Source of the DNA: CAYRTD01 sp964426915
GTDB taxonomy: Bacteria; Bacteroidota; Bacteroidia; Bacteroidales; GCA-2748055
Direction of reading: 5' to 3'
NCBI GenBank assembly: GCA_964426915.1
Contig: CAYRTD010000021.1
Coordinates: forward strand, 1-39,161
DNA: 39,161 nt
Both the position numbers and the translations under genes were made by a program. This document shows positions 7,388-16,381 of this stretch, piece by piece. A model generated the notes under the pieces. That model was given only the letters and a program-made list of their open reading frames with translations, made no database searches and was not told the origin of the DNA. Numbering within the stretch: the first letter of the stretch is position 1; each line of letters opens with the position of its first letter.

Positions 7388-8251
7388 TTATTCTTTAACA
7401 GTTTCTTCTTTTTTATCTTCTTTAACTTTCCTTGGGGGGAAGTTTATTTCATGGATGGCATTCGTTGGACAAACCGGTGGACATTTTCTGCAAAGCCTGC
7501 ATTTTTCCGGATCGATATAAGCCAGATTATTTTCCAGCGTAATAGCATCGAAAGGACATACCTTAACACATTTTCCACATCCAATGCATGCTACTTTACA
7601 TGCTTTTCTTGCCACCCCGCCTTTTTCTTCGTTTATACAGCTGACGAAAATCTTACGGTCTTTCGGATTTTTTTTCCGCAATTCGATAATATCCCGTGGA
7701 CAGGCTTCCACACACGCTCCGCAGGCCGTGCATTTGTCGTCGACTACCTCCGGGAGTCCTGTTTCAGGATTCATATGAATGGCATCAAAATCACAGGATT
7801 CAACGCAGTCGCCATGTCCCATGCACCCGTAAGGGCAATCGGATTCGCCCACATAAAGACTATGATTTACTACACATGTAGCAGCTCCTTCATAGTTGCT
7901 GGTTTTTGGGCGATGCTCCGGCGTACCGTGACACCTAACTACTGCAACGGTAGCCGCCTGTGTCTGTGCTTCACGGCCAAGTAAACCGGCTATTTTTGTC
8001 ATGGTTTCATTACCGCCAACCGGACAATACAGGTCGCTCATGTTTTCAACCTTTACAAGAGCTTCAGCGAAAGCCCGGCATCCAGCAAAACCACACCCAC
8101 CACAATTTGCGGCCGGTAATTCCGCTTCAACTTCATCAATACGGGGATCTTCATAGACTTTAAATTTCTGAGCAACAAAATAAAGGATCACTGCTGCAAC
8201 AATCCCTATTGCACTCAGAGAAATGATTGTATATAAAACAATTGGACTCAT
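7388..8251 (-). CDS. rnfB: Rnf complex subunit RnfB, polyferredoxin
   Basis: 287-residue ferredoxin-accepting subunit, anchored by an N-terminal helix (about 5-27). A 4Fe-4S domain follows at Cys50/53/58/76 (NCGGCGFAGC). Classical ferredoxin motifs lie at Cys174/177/180/184, Cys222/225/228/232 and Cys251/254/257/261. Another cysteine group, Cys139/143/149/153 (CPYGCMGHGDCVESC), could hold a further cluster. It is clearly longer than the two-ferredoxin RsxB of enterobacteria. It is the first rnf gene, 3 bases after the RseC-like gene. Confidence 0.95.
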   Translation of the reverse strand: MSPIVLYTIISLSAIGIVAAVILYFVAQKFKVYEDPRIDEVEAELPAANCGGCGFAGCRAFAEALVKVENMSDLYCPVGGNETMTKIAGLLGREAQTQAATVAVVRCHGTPEHRPKTSNYEGAATCVVNHSLYVGESDCPYGCMGHGDCVESCDFDAIHMNPETGLPEVVDDKCTACGACVEACPRDIIELRKKNPKDRKIFVSCINEEKGGVARKACKVACIGCGKCVKVCPFDAITLENNLAYIDPEKCRLCRKCPPVCPTNAIHEINFPPRKVKEDKKEETVKE

Positions 8252-8254
8252 ATA

Positions 8255-8677
8255 TCAGCCTTCTTTTCTTACTGAAAAAATAAATTTTTGATTGATCTTA
8301 TCTCGAAATATATAAATGCTTAAGTAATAGGGAATAAGCAAGGAAAGGGAAAAAACGCCGGAATTAACTTCGCCCAGGCCTAATGCGCTGAGGATGAGTA
8401 GGCTAAATAGAAAAAGAAGAAAGGGGTATACATAGCCGATCAGAACGGCGCGCGTTCCCTGGTTTATTGTCATAAGGATATTTACCGGCTCGCCAACAAT
8501 GTAATTGTCAGAGGTGTTTTTAACGATCACCTCTTTATCTTTCATCTCGGATGCAGAGCAAAGGCCTTTTGCATGACAATCGCCACAGGCTGAATGACTT
8601 GTAAACTTCACTCTCATTCCCTCTTCCGAAATACTCTCAATAAAGCCTTTATGTTGAATAGTTGAAGTAGCAGGCAT
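8255..8677 (-). CDS. rseC: RseC/MucC-family membrane protein
   Basis: 140-residue protein with an N-terminal cysteine-bearing domain (CGDCHAKGLC, Cys31/34/40) and two membrane helices in the second half. RseC/MucC family members accompany Rnf/Rsx complexes; the exact role is unsettled, with links to SoxR reduction and the sigma-E response in other bacteria. I chose the ATG at 8677. A TTG at 8707 would lengthen it by 10 residues but overlaps a TATTTTTG -7 box, so it would lie outside the transcript. An AAAGAAG stretch precedes the chosen ATG. It heads the rnf operon, 3 bases before rnfB. Confidence 0.85.
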   Translation of the reverse strand: MPATSTIQHKGFIESISEEGMRVKFTSHSACGDCHAKGLCSASEMKDKEVIVKNTSDNYIVGEPVNILMTINQGTRAVLIGYVYPFLLFLFSLLILSALGLGEVNSGVFSLSLLIPYYLSIYIFRDKINQKFIFSVRKEG

Positions 8678-8704
8678 TTGATATTTCTTCTTTGAAATTG
8701 GATA

Positions 8705-8712
8705 CAAAAATA
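8705..8712 (-). promoter_or_regulatory. Candidate -7 box for the rseC-rnf operon
   Basis: On the minus strand this reads TATTTTTG, a match to the Bacteroidota TAnnTTTG consensus. A transcript starting about 6 bases later would give a leader of some 20 bases before the ATG at 8677. I see no TTG at the usual -33 distance, so the site is only partly supported. Confidence 0.4.
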
Positions 8713-8785
8713 AGATTACAATGTAATTATAGACTGCTTTTTATCATATTCAGAGTGAAAGAGAATAATTTATTCTGATTTTAAA

Positions 8786-8803
8786 TAGTGTCCGTCCACA
8801 GTA
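8786..8803 (+). repeat. Possible solo terminus of the MITE-like family
   Basis: TAGTGTCCGTCCA matches the TAGTGTCTGTCCA form of the terminal repeats at 561-1269 with one mismatch, but no second terminus or internal hairpin follows before the desaturase stop codon at 8817. It may be an eroded remnant. The match is short enough for chance to be a real alternative. Confidence 0.3.
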
Positions 8804-8816
8804 TAACCTGTCATGC

Positions 8817-10292
8817 TCAGTTGCCTTGATTTTCTATGAGTCCCGATACTATTCCCGCACCTAAAAGGCAGAGGGGGATACCTCCTCCCGGGTGGACACT
8901 CCCCCCGACAAAATATAAACCTTCCAGCTTTGAACTGAAATTCGGGTGCCGGAGAAATGCGGCAAATTTGGAATTGGAACTGGAGCCATAGAGTGAACCC
9001 TTAAAAGAAGATGTTCTGCTTTCAATGCCGTGAGGATCCAAAATATATTCGGCCATGATGTCTTCTTCTATACTGCGACCTGTTATGGCCGATATTTTTT
9101 TTATAATATTATTTCTTGTTCTATGAATGATCTTTTCCCAGTCCTGTCCTTCATCGCGCGGGGCATTTACCATTACAAACCAGTTTTCATGTCCTTTGGG
9201 AGCGTCATCCGGTTTCTCTTTCGAACTGATATTTATATAAATGGTAGGGTCTTCATTTATATCCAACCGCTTAAAGAGGTAATCGAATTCTTCCGGATAA
9301 TTATTGCTGAAGAATATATTGTGTAACTCAAGTTCGGGAAAAGTGTTTTTCATTCCCCAGTAAAAAACAAGGGCAGAGCTGGAGCGTTCCTGGCTGAGTA
9401 TTTTTTCCGGTTGCCGCATTTCACTCAATAATTTCCGGTAAGTTGGAACTATGTCCATATTGCTAATAACCGTATCGGCTTCATAGCTATTTTTTCCGGT
9501 TTCCACGCCGGTTACTTTCCCTTTTTCATAAAGAATAGTCGTAACTTCTTCCGAAAACCGGAATTCTACTCCCAGGTCTTTTGCCAGCTTATAAAGGCTT
9601 AAGGTAATGTTGTACATTCCTCCTTCGGGGAAGTAAACACCCGTTCCGTATTCAAGAGCCGAAATGAGGGTAAGGATGCCGGGTGCCCTGTATGGACTTG
9701 AACCATTGTAGGTAGCCATCCTGTTGAACATTTGCACCAGCTTTGGATGTTTAAGACGCTTCTTGTTCGCCTGATCCATAGTTTTGAAAATATCCATCTG
9801 ATGAATATAGGTACCGGCTTTTAAAAGATCTGCTGAAAAATAGTTTTTGAGCTTGTGGAGGGATTTTTCAAGGAAAACCGGGGATGTTATCCTGTGTAAT
9901 TTTATTGCATGGTCGATGTAGTTTTCAATAGTATTCTGGTCAACGCCAAGTTTTTTTTCAATTTCTCCGGAAAGCTTTTTCTTGTCAGACCATGCATGAA
10001 TTACGGCCCTGTCTTGCCAGAAATATTTACAGGCCAGATCAATTTTTTTATATTGGAAATAATCTTTCGGGTCTTTTCCCGCAAGCACAAATAGTTCATC
10101 AACCAGGGAAGGCATGGTAAACAATGAGGGGCCAAGATCAAAGCGGTAATCATCAATCTCTATCAGGCCGAGTTTCCCCCCGGGTGTTTTACTTTTTTCG
10201 AAAACAGTAACTTCCATTCCTTTAGCTGCCAGCCGAATTGAAGTTGCAATACCGCCGATTCCGGAACCAATGATCAGGGATTTTTTTTTCAT
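8817..10292 (-). CDS. Phytoene desaturase-family (CrtI/CrtD) oxidoreductase
   Basis: 491-residue FAD enzyme of the carotenoid desaturase family. The dinucleotide motif GSGIGG is at residues 9-14, with a Glu (TVFEKS) at the end of the second strand, then the GGKLG segment. The C-terminal GGSVHPGGGIPLCLLGAG is the family signature for flavin binding. Members desaturate phytoene or hydroxy-carotenoids at the membrane. No crtB or other carotenoid gene is nearby, so I do not choose between CrtI and CrtD. An upstream ATG at 10340 would add 16 residues unlike the family N-terminus; the ATG at 10292 follows an A-rich AAAGAA and starts directly at the nucleotide-binding strand. It lies 69 bases after recG and may share its transcript. 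Confidence 0.85.
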   Translation of the reverse strand: MKKKSLIIGSGIGGIATSIRLAAKGMEVTVFEKSKTPGGKLGLIEIDDYRFDLGPSLFTMPSLVDELFVLAGKDPKDYFQYKKIDLACKYFWQDRAVIHAWSDKKKLSGEIEKKLGVDQNTIENYIDHAIKLHRITSPVFLEKSLHKLKNYFSADLLKAGTYIHQMDIFKTMDQANKKRLKHPKLVQMFNRMATYNGSSPYRAPGILTLISALEYGTGVYFPEGGMYNITLSLYKLAKDLGVEFRFSEEVTTILYEKGKVTGVETGKNSYEADTVISNMDIVPTYRKLLSEMRQPEKILSQERSSSALVFYWGMKNTFPELELHNIFFSNNYPEEFDYLFKRLDINEDPTIYINISSKEKPDDAPKGHENWFVMVNAPRDEGQDWEKIIHRTRNNIIKKISAITGRSIEEDIMAEYILDPHGIESRTSSFKGSLYGSSSNSKFAAFLRHPNFSSKLEGLYFVGGSVHPGGGIPLCLLGAGIVSGLIENQGN

Positions 10293-10361
10293 TTCTTTTT
10301 TTGTTTTTTCTACAATACCGGGTAAGCGGCCAGTAATCATTGGTCAGGCCCGGGAACAGGA

Positions 10362-12467
10362 TTAACTAATAATACCCCATTCCAGTCCTTTTTGTCTGGT
10401 TTTTTTCATTTCATTTTTTAACAGAAGGTTCTTTTCCGAGTTCAATCCCGGGTCCGAGTCTATGATTTCCCCTGCTATATCCCGTGCATATTGCAATATT
10501 TGTCCGTCTTTTCCCAGATGTGCAATTTTCAGATCAAAGGGGATCCCGCTTTGCTGGGTTCCTTCAATATCCCCGGGCCCCCGTAATTTAAGATCCGTTT
10601 CAGCGATCTCGAAACCATCATTTGACTTTACCATAGTCTCAAGTCTTTTTCTGCCATCTTCCGATAATTTGTAACCCGACATTAACACACAGTAGGACTG
10701 GTCGGCTCCGCGACCTACTCTTCCCCTCAACTGGTGCAATTGACTAAGTCCAAAACGTTCTGCACTTTCGATTACCATAACGGAAGCATTCGGAACATCC
10801 ACACCTACTTCGATCACGGTTGTGGCTACCAGTATATGCATTTTTCCTTCTTTGAAAAATTTCATGGAAATGTCTTTTTCCTCTGTTTTCATTTTTCCGT
10901 GAACAACACCTACAAAATATTGTGGTGGGGGGAAATCCCGTACCAGGCTCTGATATCCGTCTTCCAGATCTTTGTAATCCATTTTTTCAGACTCTTTGAT
11001 AAGTGGATAAACAATATAAACCTGTCTGCCTGCAGCAATCTGTTTTCGCATAAAGCCATGGAGCTGTAATCTTTTATTATCGTATATGTGAAGGGTTTTT
11101 ACCGGTTTCCTTCCCGGGGGAAGTTCATCGATCACCGATACTTCCAGATCTCCGTAAAGTGTCATGGCCAGTGTTCGGGGTATTGGGGTGGCGGTCATAA
11201 CAAGTACATGAGGTAAGTTTTCACTTTTCTGCCAAAGACGTGCTCTCTGCGCGACCCCAAAACGGTGTTGTTCATCGATGATCACCAGGCCAAGCCTGTT
11301 GAACTGAACAATATCCTCAATCAGAGCATGTGTTCCCACAAGTATTTTAAGGCTGCCTTCTTTCAGAGCATGATGAAGACTTTCTCTTTTCTTTTTTCTT
11401 GTTGAACCTGTGAGCAAACCGCATTCTATATCCATACCTTCCAGAAATTTTGTAATGGTAGCGAAATGCTGGTTGGCAAGGATCCCGGTGGGGGCCATCA
11501 GGCATACCTGAAAACCATTATCCAGAGCAATCAGTGCAGTCATAAGGGCCACCAGTGTTTTCCCACTGCCCACATCCCCCTGCAGCAGCCGGTTCATCTG
11601 TTTTCCCGATCCAAGGTCCTTTCTGATCTCCTTAAGCACTCTCTTTTGTGCCCCGGTTAATTCGAAGGCCAGGTTCTTCCAGTAAAAATCATTGAAATAT
11701 TCCCCTACTTTTTCAAAAACATATCCCTTAAACTTCTTGTCCCTGCCTGCCTTCAGGCTGAGGATCTTCAGTTGTATGTAAAACAATTCTTCGAATTTAA
11801 GCCGATATTCGGCTTTTTTGAGAATTTCCAGGTTATCAGGATAATGGATATTTCTTATGGCTTCCCAGAGAGGGATCAGGCCGGCTTTTTTCAATAAATA
11901 CGAAGGCAGTGTCTCTTCGATATTTTTGCCGGTTTTCTCAAGTAAGCTGTAAACGAGTTTTTGTATTGCTTTTGATGTGAGATAATTATTTTTCAGCTTT
12001 TCTGTCGTGGTATATAAAGGTTGAAGCCGGGTTGAAAGAAGCTTTTCTCTGGATATCTCGTCAATATCGGGATGGACCAGATTGATCCTGTTTTTGAATA
12101 CCGTAGGTTTACCGAAGACAATGTATTCATTTCCGGGTTTGTAATTTTCCGGAATCCATTTAAAGCCCTTAAACCAGATAAGCTCTATTATCCCTGTCCC
12201 GTCTGTGAATCCGGCCACAAGTCTGCCAGGCCCTCTTTTGGCACCTGCTTTTTCGTATCCCGTGATTTTACCCTTTAACTGAACATAAGGCTGATCGGAA
12301 TCGAGCTCACGGATCTTGTAAAACCTCGTACGGTCGATATACCGGTAAGGAAATGAATATAAAAGATCACGAAAGGTGAATATCCCCAATTCCTTATTCA
12401 GGAGTTCAGCTCTTTTGGGACCTACTCCGCTAAGAAATTTAATGTCTGTATTCAGGAATTCTTCCAT
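10362..12467 (-). CDS. recG: ATP-dependent DNA helicase RecG
   Basis: 701-residue superfamily 2 helicase that remodels stalled forks and branched recombination intermediates. The N-terminal wedge/OB region (about 1-150) opens with FLSGVGPKRAELL. Walker A GDVGSGKT is at 297-304, the Walker B box DEQH at 398-401, then VMTATPIPRTLAMT. The C-terminal helicase motif includes QLRGRVGRG, and a TRG-like segment follows. Full length, with nothing missing. It is divergent from the metallophosphoesterase gene across about 180 bases in which I found no clear promoter. Confidence 0.97.
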   Translation of the reverse strand: MEEFLNTDIKFLSGVGPKRAELLNKELGIFTFRDLLYSFPYRYIDRTRFYKIRELDSDQPYVQLKGKITGYEKAGAKRGPGRLVAGFTDGTGIIELIWFKGFKWIPENYKPGNEYIVFGKPTVFKNRINLVHPDIDEISREKLLSTRLQPLYTTTEKLKNNYLTSKAIQKLVYSLLEKTGKNIEETLPSYLLKKAGLIPLWEAIRNIHYPDNLEILKKAEYRLKFEELFYIQLKILSLKAGRDKKFKGYVFEKVGEYFNDFYWKNLAFELTGAQKRVLKEIRKDLGSGKQMNRLLQGDVGSGKTLVALMTALIALDNGFQVCLMAPTGILANQHFATITKFLEGMDIECGLLTGSTRKKKRESLHHALKEGSLKILVGTHALIEDIVQFNRLGLVIIDEQHRFGVAQRARLWQKSENLPHVLVMTATPIPRTLAMTLYGDLEVSVIDELPPGRKPVKTLHIYDNKRLQLHGFMRKQIAAGRQVYIVYPLIKESEKMDYKDLEDGYQSLVRDFPPPQYFVGVVHGKMKTEEKDISMKFFKEGKMHILVATTVIEVGVDVPNASVMVIESAERFGLSQLHQLRGRVGRGADQSYCVLMSGYKLSEDGRKRLETMVKSNDGFEIAETDLKLRGPGDIEGTQQSGIPFDLKIAHLGKDGQILQYARDIAGEIIDSDPGLNSEKNLLLKNEMKKTRQKGLEWGIIS

Positions 12468-12647
12468 GAAAGTTTATTTGTGCCGGGAAAAGTTTTATCT
12501 TTTAAATATCGTAAAAATCGTAAATATTAAGGTACAGCCTTAAAAGAAATAATTATTAAAATTTTAAAACAATGAAACAATTATCTGAAAGTCTTGTTTT
12601 TATCTCAGAACTTAAAGAATTAAAATATTTATAAATTCGGGTACTGA

Positions 12648-13925
12648 ATGAGAGGACAAATCTGGCTGTTTTTCATAATTATATCGGTTTTTATTATACT
12701 GGTTGATCTCTATACCTACCGTGGAATAAATCAACTTGTACAAAATCTGAGCGGTAGATATGCTTCATTTATAAAAATCACATTCTGGATAATAACCACC
12801 GTTACACTTATTATATTATTATGGCTTTTTCTGAATCGTCAGCAATACACATACGAAGAGTTTTTTCGTCGTTTGACTGCATTTAATGGTTTTTTCATTC
12901 TTTTTTATGTTTCCAAACTTCTTTTCATTGTTTTTCTTTTGCTGAAGGATCTTACTGATCTGGCAATAAATGTATGGGCGCATATCCAGTCCGACAAATC
13001 CGTTGTCTCTTCCGGAGGAAATAAGATCAGCCGCACCGATTTTTTTCTTAAGGCCGGTCTGATACTTTCAGCCATACCCTTTCTGGGCATCCTGCATGGA
13101 ATAGCTTTGGGCAAATATAATTTCACAGTGAAAAGAATTAGACTTACTTTTCCCAACCTCCCACCCGCATTCGACGGATTAACCCTGGTTCAGATCAGCG
13201 ATCTGCATATCGGGAGTTTTGGCAAGGATACAAGTGAGATTGAACGGGCAGTTGAGATCGTAAACAAATTGAATCCTGATTACATCCTTTTTACCGGCGA
13301 TATGGTGAATAACAGAGCTCTGGAAATGAAACCTTTTATCTCCACCCTGAGAAAACTCAAATCAAAATCAGGAAATTATGCGATTTTGGGAAATCACGAT
13401 TACGGAGAATACTATCCATGGTCATCAGAAGAAGAAAGGGAGGAGAATATGGAAAGCCTTTTGAGCCATCTTTCTGATAGCGGTTTTCGCTTGTTAAATA
13501 ATGAATCTGTTGTTATGGAAAGAGAAGGTCAGAAAATCCTGCTGGCTGGTGTTGAAAACTGGGGCTTGCCCCCCTTTCCACAGCACGGAGATCTGGGTAA
13601 AGCACTAAAGAGTGCTGAAGATACGGGATTTACTATATTAATGTCTCATGATCCCTCACACTGGGATGCCGAGATTATCGGAAAAACCAATGTGGATCTG
13701 ACACTTTCAGGTCATACCCACGGGATGCAGTTTGCCATTAATATACCCGGATGGAGATGGAGCCCTGTAAAATTAAAATATCCACGATGGGCGGGTTTGT
13801 ATACGGAAGGGAAGCAACATCTGTATGTTAATATTGGTCTTGGATTTATTGCATTTCCCGGAAGGGTGGGGACACCACCGGAGATTACTGAATTCACTTT
13901 ATACAGTGATAAAAAGAAATTATAA
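12648..13925 (+). CDS. Membrane-anchored calcineurin-like metallophosphoesterase
   Basis: 425 residues. Three to four hydrophobic segments (about 6-25, 43-62, 80-100 and 135-153) precede a phosphoesterase domain. The metal-binding signature is complete: Asp185 and His187 (ISDLHIGSFG), Asp218 (TGDMVNN), Asn249-His250 (GNHDYGEYY), His334 (SHDPSHW), and His356/His358 (SGHTHGMQ). The arrangement resembles YkuE/YaeI-type enzymes, some of which act on lipid pyrophosphates such as UDP-diacylglucosamine; the substrate here is not known. The gene starts a run of four or five plus-strand genes. The domain probably faces the periplasm if the odd number of spanning segments is right. Confidence 0.85.
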   Translation: MRGQIWLFFIIISVFIILVDLYTYRGINQLVQNLSGRYASFIKITFWIITTVTLIILLWLFLNRQQYTYEEFFRRLTAFNGFFILFYVSKLLFIVFLLLKDLTDLAINVWAHIQSDKSVVSSGGNKISRTDFFLKAGLILSAIPFLGILHGIALGKYNFTVKRIRLTFPNLPPAFDGLTLVQISDLHIGSFGKDTSEIERAVEIVNKLNPDYILFTGDMVNNRALEMKPFISTLRKLKSKSGNYAILGNHDYGEYYPWSSEEEREENMESLLSHLSDSGFRLLNNESVVMEREGQKILLAGVENWGLPPFPQHGDLGKALKSAEDTGFTILMSHDPSHWDAEIIGKTNVDLTLSGHTHGMQFAINIPGWRWSPVKLKYPRWAGLYTEGKQHLYVNIGLGFIAFPGRVGTPPEITEFTLYSDKKKL

Positions 13926-13973
13926 GAATATTAATAGTTTAACCATATTTTTTTAGGAGATCATCGGAAAGCT

Positions 13974-14630
13974 ATGGTAAGCTTTCGGAATTTTTCTGCA
14001 AACACTAAACCCGAACACCGGATGGAATTGCACCCCTTGATTTATAATACGCTGATTGATCCTCTTCTGAAGAGCATGAGGAAAAGAATCCTTACTTATG
14101 TTGGCAAAGGACAGAAGGTAGTAGACATTGCCTCTGGAACAGGACAGCTTGTTCGTGAGCTGTCCGAAAAATCCGAAATGGTTACTGGAGTCGAATTGGA
14201 AGCTTCTATGATCAGGTATTCCGATAAACGTTTAATCAAGGAACAGGCTACCGGCATTTCATTTGTTCAGGCAGATGCCAGGAATCTTTATGCTTTTGAA
14301 GATGAGAGTTTTGATGTAGCTACTATGTCTCTTGCCCTTCATCAGTTTGATCCGGAAGACTGGGACATTATTCTTGCGGAAATTTTTCGTATTGCGGAAA
14401 CCCTGATTATTGCCGATTACAGTTATCCCTTACCTACAGGCTTTAAGAGAAAAATGGTTTATATAATTGAAAGAATTGCCGGTAAGGAACATTACAGGAA
14501 TTTTAAGGCTTTCATGAATAAGGGCGGTGTTATTCCGGTGGCTGAAAAAAATTCCTTAAAATGTATACATAGCGAATTATCGGGATCCGGTGTATTTTCA
14601 ATGTATGTATTAAAAAAAGCGGAAAAGTGA
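13974..14630 (+). CDS. Class I SAM-dependent methyltransferase
   Basis: 218-residue Rossmann-fold methyltransferase. Motif I is VVDIASGTGQL (DIASGTG at 51-57), the acidic residue after strand 2 is in GVELEAS, and motif post-I/II surrounds VQADARN and FDVATMSLALHQF. It belongs to the broad ubiE/type-11 group; the substrate cannot be read from sequence. A GGAG lies upstream of the ATG, 48 bases after the metallophosphoesterase stop, so co-transcription is plausible. Confidence 0.8.
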   Translation: MVSFRNFSANTKPEHRMELHPLIYNTLIDPLLKSMRKRILTYVGKGQKVVDIASGTGQLVRELSEKSEMVTGVELEASMIRYSDKRLIKEQATGISFVQADARNLYAFEDESFDVATMSLALHQFDPEDWDIILAEIFRIAETLIIADYSYPLPTGFKRKMVYIIERIAGKEHYRNFKAFMNKGGVIPVAEKNSLKCIHSELSGSGVFSMYVLKKAEK

Positions 14631-14730
14631 TTTTTTTTGATCATATATCCCTGCCATTGCCAGGCATTTTTAATATTTTTCTATCTTTAGACCTGCAAAA
14701 TCAGCAGCTAACATCGTTTTAGCATATCCT

Positions 14731-14811
14731 ATGTACGGAAGAATCTTACTTCTGATCCTGACATGCGACACATCCTCTTGCATTGAATCTCTGAAGAGTG
14801 AAATGAAATAA
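14731..14811 (+). CDS. Possible 26-residue leader peptide
   Basis: An ATG-started frame of 26 codons encodes MYGRILLLILTCDTSSCIES and ends in TAA two bases before the ATG of the next gene. The peptide has a short hydrophobic core (RILLLILT) and two cysteines. A TATCTTTA box with a TTG some 22 bases upstream lies ahead of it. The tight junction would allow translational coupling. No ribosome-binding site is obvious and short frames arise by chance, so I rate it low. Confidence 0.2.
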   Translation: MYGRILLLILTCDTSSCIESLKSEMK

Positions 14812-14813
14812 TT

Positions 14814-15596
14814 ATGCTTAAACTGGTCTTCAGATATCTTATTTACAAAATTTTCGCAGGTCATCGCTACGGTCACGGAATTCATTCACCCTTTGCTTAT
14901 TCTTTTATAAGAAACGTCCTTGTAGATAAAGTAAAGGATGAAAAACTGGATAAGGTGATTAATTGGCACCGGAAAATCAAAAATACCCGTTTGCCCGGCA
15001 ACATAAAAGGATACGGAGCAGGATCTTTGTATAAAAGGACATTATCGGCCGGTAAAAGGATACCTGCATCTAAAATAGGCGTATCACCCAAATACGGAAA
15101 AATGCTCTACAAACTTGTCCGCGAGTATACACCCAAACTTATTATCGAACTGGGTACAGGGAGCGGAGTGAGTACTGCATATCTTGCTTCAGGGAATGAA
15201 AACACGGAAGTGATCACGGTAGAAGGAAGTCCGGAAAGAGTGGCTTTCGCCAGAGAGATGCTTTCAGAGACGGGAACCGGAAATATTAAATTCATATCTG
15301 CTGAATTTAATGTCTTTCTTGAAGACTTCACCCCCGGTAAAAAACCATTTCTCGCATTTATTGACGGGGATCACAGCTTCGAACCCGTCATGCACTATTT
15401 TAACTGTTTCGCTGAAATGGCTGATGAAGATTCAATAATCGTATTTGATGATATTCGCTGGTCGGCTGAAATGGAAAAGGCCTGGAAGACAATTGCTGAC
15501 GACTCCAGAGTAACTGTTTCCATCGACCTTTTTTTCATGGGGATCGTTTTTTTCAAAACTACTGTTACACCTCAGAAGTTAATTGTGAACTTTTAA
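14814..15596 (+). CDS. Class I SAM-dependent methyltransferase, O-methyltransferase-like
   Basis: 260 residues. The N-terminal segment carries a HGIHSPFAYSF motif (21-31) that I associate with a Bacteroidota-restricted group of methyltransferases. The SAM site is IIELGTGSGVSTAYLA, with LGTGSG at 113-118 and the acidic residue in VEGS. IDGDHSFE (183-190) corresponds to the metal/substrate loop of the O-methyltransferase 24 family, followed by IVFDDIRW. The substrate is unknown. It is preceded by a 183-base gap after the other methyltransferase. Confidence 0.75.
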   Translation: MLKLVFRYLIYKIFAGHRYGHGIHSPFAYSFIRNVLVDKVKDEKLDKVINWHRKIKNTRLPGNIKGYGAGSLYKRTLSAGKRIPASKIGVSPKYGKMLYKLVREYTPKLIIELGTGSGVSTAYLASGNENTEVITVEGSPERVAFAREMLSETGTGNIKFISAEFNVFLEDFTPGKKPFLAFIDGDHSFEPVMHYFNCFAEMADEDSIIVFDDIRWSAEMEKAWKTIADDSRVTVSIDLFFMGIVFFKTTVTPQKLIVNF

Positions 15597-15658
15597 TACT
15601 CAGAAAATGTTTTTTCACGTTTATATGATTAAATTCGTAAAAATTTACACATTTGGTT

Positions 15659-16372
15659 ATGGGAAAAATAATTGATCTGGATCATATCGTAAAACATTAT
15701 TATATCGGATCCATCGTCGTAAAGGCAATACAGTCTATTACCATGAGCATTGAAAATAATGAATATGTTGCAATAATGGGTCCCTCAGGATCAGGAAAAT
15801 CCACCCTTATGAACATTCTCGGGTGTCTTGATACTGCTACCCGTGGAAAATATATTTTGAATGGAACCGATGTAAGCAAAATGGACGATAATGAACTGGC
15901 AGACGTACGAAATGCGGAAATCGGTTTTGTTTTTCAGACCTTTAATCTGCTTCCAAGGTATACGGCCCTGGAAAATGTCATGCTTCCGCTGATCTATGCC
16001 GGAAAATCAAAAGCCCTCCGTGAAGAACGGGCAAAGAAAGTATTGGATGATGTTGGACTTGGCGACAGAATGCTTCATAAGCCCAATGAATTATCCGGTG
16101 GGCAAAGGCAGAGGGTTGCGGTTGCCCGTGCTATGGTAAACGACCCCTCTATTATACTTGCGGATGAACCGACAGGCAACCTGGATTCCAGAACTTCCGA
16201 GGATATTATGAGTTTATTCGGAGAGATCCATGAAAGAGGCAATACCATGATTCTTGTAACCCACGAGGAGGCAATTGCCAAACATGCTCACCGTATCGTA
16301 AGGCTGATGGACGGCTATATTGATTATGACAAGATAAATGAACATCCCATAAAAAGCATTGTTAGTAGCTAA
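15659..16372 (+). CDS. ABC transporter ATP-binding protein, LolD/MacB type
   Basis: 237-residue ATPase subunit. Walker A GPSGSGKST is at 41-49, the Q-loop in VFQTFNLLPR, the signature LSGGQRQR at 145-152, and Walker B IILADEP with the MacB/LolD-typical GNLDS just after. Such ATPases drive lipoprotein release (LolCDE), FtsEX-like or MacB-like permeases, by mechanotransmission. No permease gene is next to it, so its partner is encoded elsewhere. I use the ATG at 15659; a TTG two codons earlier is possible. Nine bases separate it from the next gene, suggesting co-transcription. Confidence 0.9.
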   Translation: MGKIIDLDHIVKHYYIGSIVVKAIQSITMSIENNEYVAIMGPSGSGKSTLMNILGCLDTATRGKYILNGTDVSKMDDNELADVRNAEIGFVFQTFNLLPRYTALENVMLPLIYAGKSKALREERAKKVLDDVGLGDRMLHKPNELSGGQRQRVAVARAMVNDPSIILADEPTGNLDSRTSEDIMSLFGEIHERGNTMILVTHEEAIAKHAHRIVRLMDGYIDYDKINEHPIKSIVSS

Positions 16373-16381
16373 AAATTCATT

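Noticed and set aside
10293..10340. Sixteen-residue N-terminal extension of the carotenoid desaturase
   Set aside because: It lies ahead of the usual start of the nucleotide-binding fold. It also contains GATTACT- and GCTTACC-like words recalling the heptad array, but two short words are not evidence of a repeat.
14670..14885. 71-codon minus-strand frame opposite the second methyltransferase start
   Set aside because: It overlaps the conserved N-terminus of a well supported gene on the other strand and shows no recognisable features.
16373..16381. Cobalamin riboswitch ahead of the adenosyltransferase
   Set aside because: Only 9 bases separate it from the ABC ATPase gene, and no B12-box-like sequence is visible upstream.
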